A stretch of DNA of 64,000 nt from Paenibacillus sp. Root444D2 (GTDB lineage Bacteria > Bacillota > Bacilli > Paenibacillales > NBRC-103111): positions 169,592 through 233,591 of the forward strand of contig NZ_LMEO01000023.1 of the NCBI RefSeq assembly GCF_001426375.1, written 5' to 3'. The position numbers and the translations under genes were made by a program. Below are positions 8,030 through 17,801 of this stretch, in pieces. Below the pieces are notes generated by a model that searched no databases, had not been told where the DNA came from, and saw only the letters and a program-made list of their open reading frames with translations. How positions within the stretch are numbered: the stretch's first letter is position 1; each line of letters opens with the position of its first letter.

Positions 8030-9475
8030 GTGGGTATAAAAAGTTTTACGGATTATAATTTGAGTGAAGATATCGTACGGGCGCTTCAAAGCTTAGGATA
8101 CGAGCAGCCGACAGATGTGCAGAATGAAGTGATTCCTATCGCGCTGCAGGAGAAGGATCTCACGGTTAAGTCACGTACTGGGAGTGGGAAGACGGCGGCG
8201 TTCGGCATACCGATTTGTGAGTTGGTGGAGTGGGAAGAGAACAGGCCGCAGGCGCTGATTTTGACACCGACGAGAGAGCTGGCCGACCAAGTGAAGCAGG
8301 ATATCACGAATATCGGGAGATTCAAGCGGATTAAAGCGGTGGCTCTGTATGGGAAGCAGCCTTTTGCCAAGCAGAAGATTGAGCTGCACCAGAAGTGCCA
8401 TGTTGTTGTTGGGACACCGGGCCGGGTGCTGGATCATATCCAGAAAGGGACGCTGGACCTGGAGCGGCTGAAGTATCTAGTCATCGATGAAGCGGATGAG
8501 ATGCTGCGGATGGGCTTCATTGAGCAGGTGGGAGCAATTATTGATGAGCTGCCAACGGATCGCATGACGATGTTATTTTCAGCGACACTCCCGAATGATG
8601 TGGAACAATTATGCCATCGATACATGCATAACCCTATTGATATTGAGATTCAAACGCCGGAGGCGTCCAAGGTTCAGATTGAGCATTCTATCATAACGGT
8701 TCGAGAAAACGATAAATTTAATGTGCTTAAGGATGTTTTCGTGGTGGAGAATCCTGATAATTGCATCATTTTCTGCCGGACGCAAGAGCATGTCGACTAC
8801 TTATATAGACAGTTGGAGCAGCTAGACTATCCGTGCGACAAAATCCATGGAGGCATGATGCAGGACGATCGATTCCTAGTCATGAATGCTTTTAAAAGAG
8901 GGGAATTCCGTTTCTTAATTGCCACGGATGTCGCGGCACGAGGGATTGATGTGGAGGATATCACGCACGTCATTAACTACGATCTTCCGCTTGAAAAAGA
9001 AAGCTATGTCCACCGAATCGGAAGAACTGGACGTGCGGGGAAGACGGGCAAGGCGATTACGTTTGTTACGCCAAATGAGGACAAGTTTTTAGCTGATATT
9101 GAAGGCTATCTTGGATTCGAAATACCGAGAAATGACGCTCCAACGGTGGAAGAGGTTGCTCTTGGACAACCGGCTTTTGATCAGAAAATGCAGGCTACAC
9201 CGGTCATTAAGAGAGATAAAAGTGACCAATTGAATAAGGGAATCATGAAGCTCTATTTTAACGGTGGCAAAAAGAAAAAGATTCGGGCTGTAGACTTTGT
9301 GGGAACCCTGGCCAAAATTGAAGGTGTGACGGCTGACGATATTGGTATCATTACGATTCAGGATAATGTTTCGTATGTGGATATTTTGAATGGTAAGGGC
9401 CCGCTGGTGCTCAAAATCATGAGGAATACGACGATTAAAGGCAAGCTGCTCAAGGTGCATGAAGCGAATAAGTAA
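8030..9475 (+). CDS. dbpA: ATP-dependent RNA helicase DbpA (YxiN type)
   Basis: A 481-residue DEAD-box helicase, close to the 479 residues of B. subtilis YxiN. It shows the Q motif (GYEQPTDVQ), motif I SRTGSGKT (residues 48-55), DEAD (153-156), SAT (184-186) and motif [12 protein letters not shown]. The C-terminal about 75 residues ([31 protein letters not shown]) are the DbpA RNA-binding domain that in the family recognises 23S rRNA hairpin 92 during large-subunit assembly. The start is GTG at 8030 with a GAAGGGG site. A terminator follows. Confidence 0.95.
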   Translation: MGIKSFTDYNLSEDIVRALQSLGYEQPTDVQNEVIPIALQEKDLTVKSRTGSGKTAAFGIPICELVEWEENRPQALILTPTRELADQVKQDITNIGRFKRIKAVALYGKQPFAKQKIELHQKCHVVVGTPGRVLDHIQKGTLDLERLKYLVIDEADEMLRMGFIEQVGAIIDELPTDRMTMLFSATLPNDVEQLCHRYMHNPIDIEIQTPEASKVQIEHSIITVRENDKFNVLKDVFVVENPDNCIIFCRTQEHVDYLYRQLEQLDYPCDKIHGGMMQDDRFLVMNAFKRGEFRFLIATDVAARGIDVEDITHVINYDLPLEKESYVHRIGRTGRAGKTGKAITFVTPNEDKFLADIEGYLGFEIPRNDAPTVEEVALGQPAFDQKMQATPVIKRDKSDQLNKGIMKLYFNGGKKKKIRAVDFVGTLAKIEGVTADDIGIITIQDNVSYVDILNGKGPLVLKIMRNTTIKGKLLKVHEANK

Positions 9476-9483
9476 GATCGACG

Positions 9484-9517
9484 ATCCGGTTAGCCTCTTA
9501 GGCTTATCGGATTTTTT
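9484..9517 (+). terminator. Terminator after dbpA
   Basis: ATCCG-gtt-AGCC-tctta-GGCT-tat-CGGAT followed by T6. Confidence 0.85.
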
Positions 9518-9638
9518 GCCGTTAGAGTTGACCACCGCCATGCGTTATTGCTACAACGCAATCTCAGAATTCTCGCGCGCAAGGAGAAAGGGGCAAAGAG
9601 GATTTTAGTCTGCCTTTTCTCTGCTAACAGGAGCGAAA

Positions 9639-9820
9639 GTTGTACAGCGTACAACAATTTCGGTGGTTTCTTCCCATACAAGCTCAAGATGTTGTATGCT
9701 GTACAACAATTTAGCCGCGTTTCTTTCAAAAGAGCTGCTTTTGGGAAAATATGTTGTATTATTTGCAATAATCGTAGGGATAACGTGGATTAGCCAGCCT
9801 AATGTTGTACAAAATACAAT
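9639..9820. repeat. Family A palindrome array (four palindromes)
   Basis: Four 7-3-7 palindromes have centres 9647 (GTTGTAC-AGC-GTACAAC), 9699, 9761 and 9812, that is spacings of 52, 62 and 51 bp. The linkers are conserved with the copies at 50.75 and 59.23 kb (for example TTTC..GGTTTCTTC after the first palindrome and GGATAACGTGGATTAGCC before the last). It lies between dbpA and the ABC operon. No gene is supported inside it. Confidence 0.9.
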
Positions 9821-9837
9821 ATTGCTTGGAGGAAACA

Positions 9838-9965
9838 TTGCTGGACCCCCTACAAGCGCGGTTTGGGCTTTGGAGGATTCATTCGGCAGTAGGTGGGGGT
9901 CCTACGGACCCTGCGAAAGGACCCTAAACCGGTTAGAAGGTCCAGAACTGGTCAAAAAGGGGACT
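9838..9965 (+). other. GGACC-rich, strongly self-complementary stretch before the ABC operon
   Basis: GGACCCCCTAC near 9843 can pair with GTAGGTGGGGGTCC near 9889-9902 (three extra bases). GGGTCC-TAC-GGACCC (9897-9911) and GGACC...CTAAACCGGTTAG...GGTCC (9919-9943) offer alternative hairpins. It could be a structured leader or a decayed repeat array. It does not match a T-box or any riboswitch I know, and no T run follows. Confidence 0.4.
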
Positions 9966-10097
9966 CAACCAAAAGGGCATCGTAAGACATAGATCCTACC
10001 CACAGGTTAAAATTTTACCCAAAGGGGTCAATTATTTGACTTACCGATCCTTCTCTACCAAGGTAGACTAGAGAAAACACGACATGGGGTGAATTAC

Positions 10098-11042
10098 ATG
10101 GCTACCAAAATACATTCACAAGCAGGCACTATTCCCTCCGTACAAGTGAAGCGGAAGCGGTCCATGCAGCAGGTGCGCGAGGATCTGGTCGGATACGCAT
10201 TCGTCAGTCCCATGATACTTGGCTTATTTATTTTTACACTATTTCCAATCGTAGCTTCCTTTTTCCTCAGTTTTACGAATTGGAACTTTGTTGCCGGATT
10301 TTCTAAAGTGAAATTTCTCGGCTTAGATAACTTTGTTAAGCTTGTGCACGACAGCGTATTTCTTCTATCACTCAAAAATAACCTGATTCTTATGATTGTA
10401 GTGCCGTTAACTTTGATTTTTTCGCTCGTTCTGGCGGTTATCATTGATAAGAAAATTCATTTTAAAGACTTCTTTAAAGTTGTTTATTTCATTCCTTACA
10501 TCTCAAGTGTTGTTGCTGTAGCGATTGTGTTTCAGGTATTGTTCCACCCAACCTATGGGCCGATTAATCAAATATTAATCGACTGGGGGATAGCGAACCC
10601 GCCAAAATGGCTAGCTGATCCGGATTTTGCTTTATATTGTGTAATGGGACTTATGATCTGGGTGAGTATCGGATATAACATGATTATATTTATGGCCGGT
10701 TTGCAGTCGATTCCGAACGATCTTTATGAGGCAGCAGACATTGACGGCGCATCGAAGTTGAGACAATTTTTCAGCATAACTGTGCCGCTCTTATCACCAA
10801 CCACATTCTTCTTACTCGTAACAGGAATTATAGGGACATTTAAAGCGTTCGACGTTATTTCCGTTCTAACAGGCGGCGGTCCTGCGAATTCAACCAGTGT
10901 GGTCGTATATCGTTTGTATGAAACAGCTTTCGTAAATCTACAATCCGGCTATGCCTCCGCGATGGCTATTGTGCTGCTGGTCTTTGTCCTCCTGATTACA
11001 CTCGTTCAGTGGTTTGGACAACGTAGATGGGTCAATTACTAG
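10098..11042 (+). CDS. Sugar ABC transporter permease (MalF/UgpA type)
   Basis: A 314-residue membrane protein from the ATG at 10098, which has GGGGTGA five bases upstream; a GTG nine bases earlier overlaps that site. Six membrane segments follow a basic N-terminus. The EAA loop YEAADIDGASKLRQFFSITVPLLSP, which contacts the ATPase, is intact. It is the first of two permeases for a carbohydrate importer; the ATPase is not encoded here and is probably a shared MsmX-type subunit elsewhere. The gene is 20 bp from the next permease, in one operon. Confidence 0.93.
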   Translation: MATKIHSQAGTIPSVQVKRKRSMQQVREDLVGYAFVSPMILGLFIFTLFPIVASFFLSFTNWNFVAGFSKVKFLGLDNFVKLVHDSVFLLSLKNNLILMIVVPLTLIFSLVLAVIIDKKIHFKDFFKVVYFIPYISSVVAVAIVFQVLFHPTYGPINQILIDWGIANPPKWLADPDFALYCVMGLMIWVSIGYNMIIFMAGLQSIPNDLYEAADIDGASKLRQFFSITVPLLSPTTFFLLVTGIIGTFKAFDVISVLTGGGPANSTSVVVYRLYETAFVNLQSGYASAMAIVLLVFVLLITLVQWFGQRRWVNY

Positions 11043-11062
11043 AGAAGAAGGAGGAGTAACCG

Positions 11063-11890
11063 ATGGACAAGTTTAAAAATGTTAAAAAAACGCTGCTAAC
11101 TATACTCATGTTTATTATAGGTATATTGTTCATGTCTCCCTTCTTATGGATGATATCCGCATCTATGAAGCCGGAAGCAGATGTGTTTCTATATCCCATT
11201 CAGTGGATCCCTAAGCATTGGAATTTGATTGAAAATTATAAAACGGTGTGGTCGACGAAGTTCTCCCTTTATTACTGGAATTCTATCAAGGTTTCCGTTT
11301 TGACTACGGCGCTTTCTGTCCTGCTTTCCTCCATGGCAGCCTATGCCTTCTCGAAGATCAAGTTTCGCGGCCGTCATATGCTCTTCGTTCTCGTGTTGGC
11401 GATCTATATGATCCCCAGTCAAGCGATTCTCGTTCCGCAGTTTCTATTGTTTCGCTGGATGGGCTTGTTCGATAGTCACTTTGGTCTAATTTTGCTTGGC
11501 TCCTTCAGTGTTCTCGGGACTTTCATGCTTCGCCAGTTCTACATGGGCATTCATGAGGAGTTTATCGAGTCAGCGCGAATGGATGGAGCGGGTCATGTCC
11601 GAATCTTCTTCTCTATCTGTACACCGCTTGTACGTCCGGCGATCGCTACTTATGCGATTCTGCGTTTTATCTGGACATGGAACGACTACCAGAACCCGCT
11701 TATTTTCTTGAGAACGAAAGATTTATTCACACTGCCTCTCGGCATCAGATCCTTTGCTGATTTAAATGGAGAGTTCTATTCACTCATCATGGCTGCTTCT
11801 GTATCGGCAATCGTCCCTTTACTCATTATTTTCATCATTGGGCAAAAGCAAGTTATCGAGGGAATCTCGACGGGTGGGGTTAAAGGTTAA
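11063..11890 (+). CDS. Sugar ABC transporter permease (MalG/UgpE type)
   Basis: A 275-residue permease of the carbohydrate CUT1 class with about six membrane segments. The coupling loop EFIESARMDGAGHVRIFFSICTPLVRPA fits the EAA---G motif. It starts at ATG 11063 after AAGGAGGAG. It pairs with the preceding permease to form the transmembrane channel. The C-terminus VIEGISTGGVKG is the usual ending of this family. Confidence 0.93.
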   Translation: MDKFKNVKKTLLTILMFIIGILFMSPFLWMISASMKPEADVFLYPIQWIPKHWNLIENYKTVWSTKFSLYYWNSIKVSVLTTALSVLLSSMAAYAFSKIKFRGRHMLFVLVLAIYMIPSQAILVPQFLLFRWMGLFDSHFGLILLGSFSVLGTFMLRQFYMGIHEEFIESARMDGAGHVRIFFSICTPLVRPAIATYAILRFIWTWNDYQNPLIFLRTKDLFTLPLGIRSFADLNGEFYSLIMAASVSAIVPLLIIFIIGQKQVIEGISTGGVKG

Positions 11891-12014
11891 GGGTTAAAAG
11901 GTCAAAAAATGAGTGCATGAGGTTAAAATAGTGCCTCGTGTGCTCCAAACAAGTTTGTTACGATCGATCATGTAAAGGTTTTCAAAATAACGAATACAAC
12001 TTGGAGGGGTTCCT

Positions 12015-13358
12015 ATGAAAAAGAGTTTATTAGTACTAAGCGGTATCCTAGTGATCAGTACTGTACTTGCAGGCTGTGGCAAAGGAGAGACACCAGCAGC
12101 GGATAATGGTAAGGATGCAGCAGCAACGGCTAAAGCTCCGGTTACAATTAAAGTACAAGGATGGTACACCGAGGCTCAAGGGAACTGGAACGCGACTGTT
12201 GAAGCTTACAATAAAACGCACCCGAACGTAAAAGTTGTTTATGAAAGCATGTCCGAGAAGGGCGATTCTCAAGAAGGGATGAAAAAGCTTGATCTATTAG
12301 CTGCTTCCGGTGAGCAAATGGACGTTGTTATGTACTCAAGCGCACCCGAATTCGCTCAACGCATAGGAGCAGGTATCTTGGAGCCCCTTGATGATTATTT
12401 GAAGAAAGATAATATTGTTGTTAAAGATGAATATAAACTTGATCCAGTCGTAAACGGCAAATATTATGCTCTGCCCGGTAAAATGGCTGAATGGTTCGTT
12501 CTATTGAACAAAGATAAGTTGGATGAAGCGAAACTGCCCGTGCCAACAGAGTGGACCTGGGATGAATATGCGGAGTATGCTAAGAAATTGACCAAGGGTG
12601 AAGGCGCAGCCAAGCAGTACGGATCCTACTTCCATAATTGGAAAGAATACGCGGAATTGGCGCTGAACAGCGACATGGATAACGCTTACCTTGTGAAACC
12701 TGACGGTACACAGAATATCGATAATCCAAAGGTTCGTTACTCCCTCGATTTACGTAACAAGATGGAAAATGTGGACAAAACATCCGTTCCTTACTTTGAA
12801 GTTGTATCGCAGAAAATGGCTTACCGTGACGTTTTCTATGCTGGTAAAACAGCGATGTTAGCAACAGGTAACTGGATGGTAGGAGAACTGGCGCTGAATG
12901 CGAAATTTAAGACAGTGTTTGCTCCATATCCGAAGTACGACGCGAAAGATGCGAACGGTCTAACAATTGGAGGCGCGGACTTCGTGGGTGTTGCAGCAAA
13001 TTCCAAGAATAAGCAAGCGGCATATGACTTTGTGAAATGGTATACGACGGAAGGAATTCAAACACAGGGTCTGTTCTTCTCTGGTTGGAAGAAAGCTGAT
13101 TTGGCTAAGAATGTAGATTCGATTCTGAAAAATGGTAAACCTGAACAAGCTGCTATGATCGATAAGGACTCATTGCTCGCTACGTTGAAAGTAAATAAAG
13201 CAACGAAGCTTGTTATTCCTCCGACATATGCCCTGCAGCAAGAGAAGGAATTCTTAACGCAAGTTGAGCTGTTCTTGACAGGCAAACAGGATCTGGAGAA
13301 AACGATTCAAACCGCAAAAACAAAAATTGAAGATATCCGTAAGAGCAATGCCAAGTAG
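12015..13358 (+). CDS. Sugar-binding lipoprotein of the ABC importer
   Basis: A 447-residue extracellular solute-binding protein (family 1). The lipoprotein signal has lipobox LAGC with Cys21. Typical binding-protein blocks follow (VKVVYESMSEKGDSQEGMKKLDLLAASGEQMDVVMYSS, MAEWFVLLNKDKL, GGADFVGVAANSKNKQAAYDFVKWYTT). The ligand is unknown; an oligosaccharide is likely from the family. Ribosome site TTGGAGGGG. The 124-bp gap after the permeases has no strong terminator, so the genes are probably one operon, with the binding protein perhaps also expressed from its own promoter. A terminator follows it. Confidence 0.92.
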   Translation: MKKSLLVLSGILVISTVLAGCGKGETPAADNGKDAAATAKAPVTIKVQGWYTEAQGNWNATVEAYNKTHPNVKVVYESMSEKGDSQEGMKKLDLLAASGEQMDVVMYSSAPEFAQRIGAGILEPLDDYLKKDNIVVKDEYKLDPVVNGKYYALPGKMAEWFVLLNKDKLDEAKLPVPTEWTWDEYAEYAKKLTKGEGAAKQYGSYFHNWKEYAELALNSDMDNAYLVKPDGTQNIDNPKVRYSLDLRNKMENVDKTSVPYFEVVSQKMAYRDVFYAGKTAMLATGNWMVGELALNAKFKTVFAPYPKYDAKDANGLTIGGADFVGVAANSKNKQAAYDFVKWYTTEGIQTQGLFFSGWKKADLAKNVDSILKNGKPEQAAMIDKDSLLATLKVNKATKLVIPPTYALQQEKEFLTQVELFLTGKQDLEKTIQTAKTKIEDIRKSNAK

Positions 13359-13396
13359 TTATTAACGAACAGCGCACCAATCCTGATATAATGAAA

Positions 13397-13422
13397 GAGG
13401 AGGCCTAGGGCTCCTCTTTTTC
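13397..13422 (+). terminator. Terminator between the binding-protein gene and the sensor kinase gene
   Basis: GAGGAGGCC-TA-GGGCTCCTC with one mismatch, then T5. It would uncouple abundant transporter mRNA from the regulator genes. Confidence 0.75.
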
Positions 13423-13458
13423 CCATTTCTTGATTCAACCGAAAGGCAGGAGAGTGCA

Positions 13459-15246
13459 GTGCCGAGCTGGCTTCGTACCTTATCACTACGTAATAAATTG
13501 GTGCTGACGATTCTGATTTGTCTCGTTCTCCCTTCCATCGTTTCCATGAACGTCTCCAGTCTGTTAACACGGGATGCCGTGAGGTCGCAAGTGGCTGATA
13601 ACTCGCAGGAATCGATGCGGATCGTCAATCAAATCGTAAACGGACAAATGAAAAATATGCTTTATGTGATGAATTTCATTCAATTTGATGAGGATCTGCA
13701 GCCTTCTATTCGGGAGTTAGGCCGGGCAAATGATCAGACAGATAAAGGCGATGTCGTGGCTTATAAACAAACGATAATCAAGAGAATCTCAACGGTCATC
13801 AACTCATTTGGTAATTTGTACGTCACACTGCTTTTGCCCAATGGCGAGTATGTTGCTTCGTATTCAACCTTTGCTTTTAACCCGAATGAATTCTTGCAAA
13901 AAAGTTGGTTTAGCGATGTGGAGAAGGCGTCCGGTTATAATGTCAAATGGATAGGCGCTGAACCCAATTATAGTCAAGCAACCAATCAACCTTATTTATT
14001 GGCAGCAGCAAAACCGCTGCGTACAAATGGACTAACGTACGGTTATGTGGTTGTTGGACTGGAATTAAGCACAATCCAACAGTTATTTGATCAATATAAA
14101 AACAATGAATCGATGGTCATTTTGGACGGTCAGGGGCGTATTCTGGTTGATAAAGACTCCAGCACAATTGGTAAACCATTTCCATACTATGATCAACTTC
14201 CGGTGCAGGATGGATCATCGTTTCTAAAGGTAGATGGAGAAGATTACATATTGCATAGCAATCATTTAACACCCGAATGGAAGCTTGTTAATATGAGTCC
14301 TTATAAAAGCGCTGCCCACAAAATTGAGTCGTTCCGAAAGACTGATTTTCTGATTCAGTTATTCTTTTTAATCCTATTCGCTGTAGTGCTCCTTTATATG
14401 GTGCGGGCGCTTACGAAACCAATTGCGCGGCTCGTCCAAACCGTAGTCCGCATTGAATCCGGTCAACTGAGTGAGCGATCCAACATCAGCGGGGGAGATG
14501 AAGTAGGGCGGCTTGGCTATGTATTCGACCGAATGATCGACCGCATTGAACGGATGTTAGAGGAGAACCGCCGCGAACAAGAATTAAAGCGTAAAGCAGA
14601 GTTAGCGATGCTGCAGGCGCAAATTAACCCGCATTTTTTATTTAACGTGCTTAATTCCATCCGTTTGAAAATCATGATGAAGGGTGATTCTGAGAATGCG
14701 GAACTAATCAGTTCATTGTCATCACTGTTGCGTATGACGATCAACCGCAACAACGAATACATTTCGCTGCATGAAGAGATTGAGATCAACGAACATTACA
14801 TTCGACTTTTAAATTCTCGGCACGGTGATCGGGTACAACTGCACATTTCTGCGGCTTCAGACACCCTTCTTTTTGAAATACCTCGGTTTTTATTACAACC
14901 GCTAATTGAGAACGCTTATATACATGGGCTTAAAAGTAAGTCAGGGGAAATTACCATAGCCTCGAGGATTTGTGAGGATGGGAGGCTGCAAGTGGAGGTT
15001 CGAGATTCGGGTGTCGGAATGCCCCCTGAACGACTAGCTGCGCTGCGCAATCATTTGGATGACGCTCCTACCCACCAAATTCAAGAAACTAGCAGCCCAT
15101 CCTTGTCAGGCATTGGTATACACAATGTATTTGAAAGACTTCGATTAATATATGGTCATCGTTTCGATTATGAAATCGAAAGCGGACCAGATCAGGGAAC
15201 GCAGATTGTGCTGCGATTTCCTCAACAGGCAGGAAAGGAGGGTTAA
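13459..15246 (+). CDS. Sensor histidine kinase, YesM type
   Basis: A 595-residue membrane kinase. The first membrane segment is at about 14-32, an extracellular Cache-like sensor spans about 35-290, and the second membrane segment is at about 296-315. A HAMP domain (LTKPIARLVQTVVRIESGQLSER) comes next, then the YesM-class phosphoacceptor box QINPHFLFNVLNSI and an ATPase domain (DSGVGM, SGIGIHNVFERLRLIYG). The start is GTG at 13459 with GGCAGGAG upstream. It stands two bases before the response regulator. Its position behind the ABC importer suggests it senses the imported sugar, directly or through the binding protein; that is inference. Confidence 0.93.
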   Translation: MPSWLRTLSLRNKLVLTILICLVLPSIVSMNVSSLLTRDAVRSQVADNSQESMRIVNQIVNGQMKNMLYVMNFIQFDEDLQPSIRELGRANDQTDKGDVVAYKQTIIKRISTVINSFGNLYVTLLLPNGEYVASYSTFAFNPNEFLQKSWFSDVEKASGYNVKWIGAEPNYSQATNQPYLLAAAKPLRTNGLTYGYVVVGLELSTIQQLFDQYKNNESMVILDGQGRILVDKDSSTIGKPFPYYDQLPVQDGSSFLKVDGEDYILHSNHLTPEWKLVNMSPYKSAAHKIESFRKTDFLIQLFFLILFAVVLLYMVRALTKPIARLVQTVVRIESGQLSERSNISGGDEVGRLGYVFDRMIDRIERMLEENRREQELKRKAELAMLQAQINPHFLFNVLNSIRLKIMMKGDSENAELISSLSSLLRMTINRNNEYISLHEEIEINEHYIRLLNSRHGDRVQLHISAASDTLLFEIPRFLLQPLIENAYIHGLKSKSGEITIASRICEDGRLQVEVRDSGVGMPPERLAALRNHLDDAPTHQIQETSSPSLSGIGIHNVFERLRLIYGHRFDYEIESGPDQGTQIVLRFPQQAGKEG

Positions 15247-15248
15247 CC

Positions 15249-16880
15249 ATGTACTCCGTTATTATTGTGGATGATGATTTACCTGTGCTTGAATTTCTGA
15301 AGACTTCAATTAAGTGGGCAGAATTAGGGTATACGTTGACGGGAGCTTACGAGAATCCACTGGATGCGCTAGAAGCAGGACGCCAGGAAAAGACGGATGT
15401 GCTTATCAGCGATATTGGCATGCCTGGCATGAATGGGCTGGAGCTCATTGGGCGTCTGCGCGAGGTCCATCCTCATATGAAGGCAGTTATTCTATCCTGT
15501 CACGATGATTTTCACTTTGCGCAAACCGCGATGAAGCTGTCGGTAAGCGAATATATCTTGAAGGAAACGATGAATGTTGGCAATATTTCCGAGTTGCTGG
15601 GAAGGCTGAAGGAACAACTGGACGCGGAAATCCAAGTATTGTCGAAGAGCCGCAAGCTCGAGAAGGAGGTGTATCAACATCGCGGTGCATCCAAGCGTCA
15701 ATTTATCCGCAGTACGGTGAATGAGCCTTTGTTAGATGCGAAAGAGTGGACGCTGAAAGCGGAAGGATTCGGTATTCGACTTGGAAAACAAGGCGTACTA
15801 CCAGTCTTTGGTTACGCGAATCGTGTGAAGGAGGCAGACAATCGCTTTCAATCCAAGGATCTGTTTGAATACACCATCCAGAATATTGTGGAAGAGCTGC
15901 TAGTCGATCAGAAGGAGACAGCACTTTTCACTTACGATACAGGAGAATTTGTTTTGTTGTTTCCACATTATTCAGAGCTTCACGTCAACAACAGCCTGAA
16001 AGTGGAGCAGACACTAAGACAGCTGCAAAGCAGCTTGCAGCAATACACGAAGCTTTCATTTACCTTTCTAACGGGAAGTCCAGTCAAAGATGCACGATCC
16101 ATGAAAGACCAGTTGATTCGAATGGTCGAAGGGAAGAATCTGCGATTTTATTTGCCGGAGTCATCTATCATTAAATTGGGTCATGTCAGAGATGGATTCG
16201 AGGACGGAGGGTTGCTACTAGCACAGTACTCCGAAGCATTGGATGAGTTTCGGAGTGTTGTTTTCGATGAGCGATTGGATATGATCGATGGGTTTGTCTC
16301 GAAGTGGATAGATTTTATCCAATACAACCGATTTCGCCCGATGGAAGTAAAGGAGTGGCTGCTGAAGATGATTCTCGACGTACGGATGCGGCTCAAGTCG
16401 CTGCAGCATTACCAGTCAACCTTCTCTTCAGAGCTCTTGCATCATGATGTTCATGAATTGTCGTCCCTCCGTGAGCTTGAGCTATGGCTCAAAGACTACC
16501 TTCAGCAGGCTATTCAATGGGCAGGTCAGGTATATCGCGAGTCTCACAACCGAGAGATTTTAGAGTGTCAACGATTTGTATATAATCATCTGCATATGAA
16601 AATATCCCTCGAAGATGCAGCAACCCATCTTCATCTGCATCCAAGCTATTTAAGCCGATTGTTCAAGCGGGAAACCGGAGAGAATTTCATTGAATACGTC
16701 ACACGGCTGAAGATGGAAAAAGCGAAGGAGCTTTTAGAAATCACGGATAAGAGCATTGAACAAATTTCCGATATGCTGGGCTACGAGAATAAGAATTATT
16801 TCGGAAAGCTGTTCAAAGCGCATACGGGTTTTGTGCCAAATGCTTATCGTGGACAAACGAAAGCGAATCAGCCGACTTAA
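15249..16880 (+). CDS. Response regulator with AraC-type DNA-binding domain, YesN type
   Basis: A 543-residue protein. The receiver domain has the acidic triad DDD (8-10), phospho-acceptor D55 in DVLISDIGMPG, and a Lys in EYILKE. A long middle region carries no clear motif. The C-terminal two helix-turn-helix motifs are of the AraC family (ISLEDAATHLHLHPSYLSRLFKRETGENFIEYV, ISDMLGYENKNYFGKLFKAHTGFVPNAYR). Partner of the kinase at 13.5 kb; the likely target is the ABC transporter operon at 10.1 kb. A strong terminator follows directly. Confidence 0.93.
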   Translation: MYSVIIVDDDLPVLEFLKTSIKWAELGYTLTGAYENPLDALEAGRQEKTDVLISDIGMPGMNGLELIGRLREVHPHMKAVILSCHDDFHFAQTAMKLSVSEYILKETMNVGNISELLGRLKEQLDAEIQVLSKSRKLEKEVYQHRGASKRQFIRSTVNEPLLDAKEWTLKAEGFGIRLGKQGVLPVFGYANRVKEADNRFQSKDLFEYTIQNIVEELLVDQKETALFTYDTGEFVLLFPHYSELHVNNSLKVEQTLRQLQSSLQQYTKLSFTFLTGSPVKDARSMKDQLIRMVEGKNLRFYLPESSIIKLGHVRDGFEDGGLLLAQYSEALDEFRSVVFDERLDMIDGFVSKWIDFIQYNRFRPMEVKEWLLKMILDVRMRLKSLQHYQSTFSSELLHHDVHELSSLRELELWLKDYLQQAIQWAGQVYRESHNREILECQRFVYNHLHMKISLEDAATHLHLHPSYLSRLFKRETGENFIEYVTRLKMEKAKELLEITDKSIEQISDMLGYENKNYFGKLFKAHTGFVPNAYRGQTKANQPT

Positions 16881-16890
16881 CGGAGAAGAA

Positions 16891-16927
16891 ACAGACTTGT
16901 TCATATGCGAACAAGTCTGTTTTTTTG
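16891..16927 (+). terminator. Terminator after the YesN-type regulator gene
   Basis: ACAGACTTGTTC pairs with GAACAAGTCTGT around a short loop and is followed by T7. Confidence 0.9.
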
Positions 16928-17048
16928 GAAAAATAAGATACCCCCATAACGATGCTCGGTCCGGTACTTTGAGCGGTGTTTGTAAACAAACGGATACATC
17001 AGTCCCGGTCTTTAGTGAAGAAGTGCGATTTTGTGCGCTGAGCGAGGC

Positions 17049-17463
17049 TGCAATGATGTTTTTCATCGTTACAGATGCGAGGGGGAAATGAAATCGTGTC
17101 TGTAACGATGTTTTGCATTCTTACAAACGAGAAAAAAAGCAATTTTGAGCGCTGAGCGAGGCTGTAAAGATGTTTTTCATCGTTACAGATGCGAGGGGGA
17201 AGTGAAATCGTGTCTGTAACGATGTTTTGCATTCTTACAAACGAGAAAAAAGCAATTTTGTGCGTTGAGCGAGGCTGTAACGATGTTTTTCATCGTTACA
17301 GATGCGAGGGGGAAGTGAAGTGGTGTCTGTAACGATGTTTTGCATTCTTACAAACGAGAAAAAAGCAATTTTGTGCGTTGAGCGAGGCTGTAAAGATGTT
17401 TTTCATCGTTATAGTCGCGAAGAGGTGTGGAATCGTTTCTGAACCATATATTTCATCATTACA
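17049..17463. repeat. Family B palindrome array (eight palindromes)
   Basis: 10-5-10 palindromes of the type TGTAACGATG-ttttt-CATCGTTACA alternate with a second form ending CATTCTTACA. Centres are 17061, 17113, 17175, 17227, 17288, 17340, 17401 and about 17451, giving spacings of 52, 62, 52, 61, 52, 61 and 50. The linkers are also repeated (GCGAGGGGGAAGTGAAATCG; AACGAGAAAAAAGCAATTTT). The same family, with its downstream tail, recurs at 47.7 kb. Frames inside are broken because 113 is not a multiple of three. Confidence 0.92.
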
Positions 17464-17473
17464 GACGAATAGA

Positions 17474-17580
17474 AGGCGGATTGGTATCTAGACGAGCGAG
17501 TGATAGCAAAGAGAAGCTCGTTCCCCATCCTCAAACGTAAGCTTTCGACAAGAACCTGGCCCTCAGCCAGGTTCTATTTG
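17474..17580. repeat. Conserved tail of the family B locus, with hairpin
   Basis: About 105 bp following the array is shared with 48017-48128: GCGAGTGAT-A-CAAAGAGAAG, then a TTCGACAAGAACCTGG block. It ends in the hairpin AGAACCTGGC-cctca-GCCAGGTTCT (17551-17574). The hairpin is terminator-like but its T run is weak (ATTTG). From 17581 to 17801 I see only A/T-rich leader sequence before the next gene. Confidence 0.75.
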
Positions 17581-17801
17581 TGTATGGATCCATTACTATT
17601 CCAGATCTCAATTTCATTGATTTTAGATAATCATCTATGGCGGTTGTACCCCTGCACAAACTTCCTTATCTTTACAAAAAAATATCACTTTTTCCTTTTA
17701 AACCGTGGTAAAATTTAGGGGTATTATTGGGCTTGTCTGTCCATAAAGCCTCAGCTTATGAAGAAATTTTTTGACTCAGCAAATGCTAAGGAGGAATTGT
17801 A

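Noticed and set aside
9663-9992. 109-codon frame through the family A array
   Set aside because: Its sequence is the array and the GGACC-rich stretch read through; no initiation signal.
9838-10090. T-box leader
   Set aside because: No T-box sequence (AGGGTGGNACCGCG) or specifier structure; the following gene is a sugar permease.
16756-17091. Open frame overlapping the regulator terminator and family B array
   Set aside because: It is antisense-frame shadow of the regulator gene and reads through the terminator hairpin.
17700-17801. c-di-GMP riboswitch before the large secreted protein gene
   Set aside because: An AAAGCC segment is present but the other conserved GEMM segments are absent.
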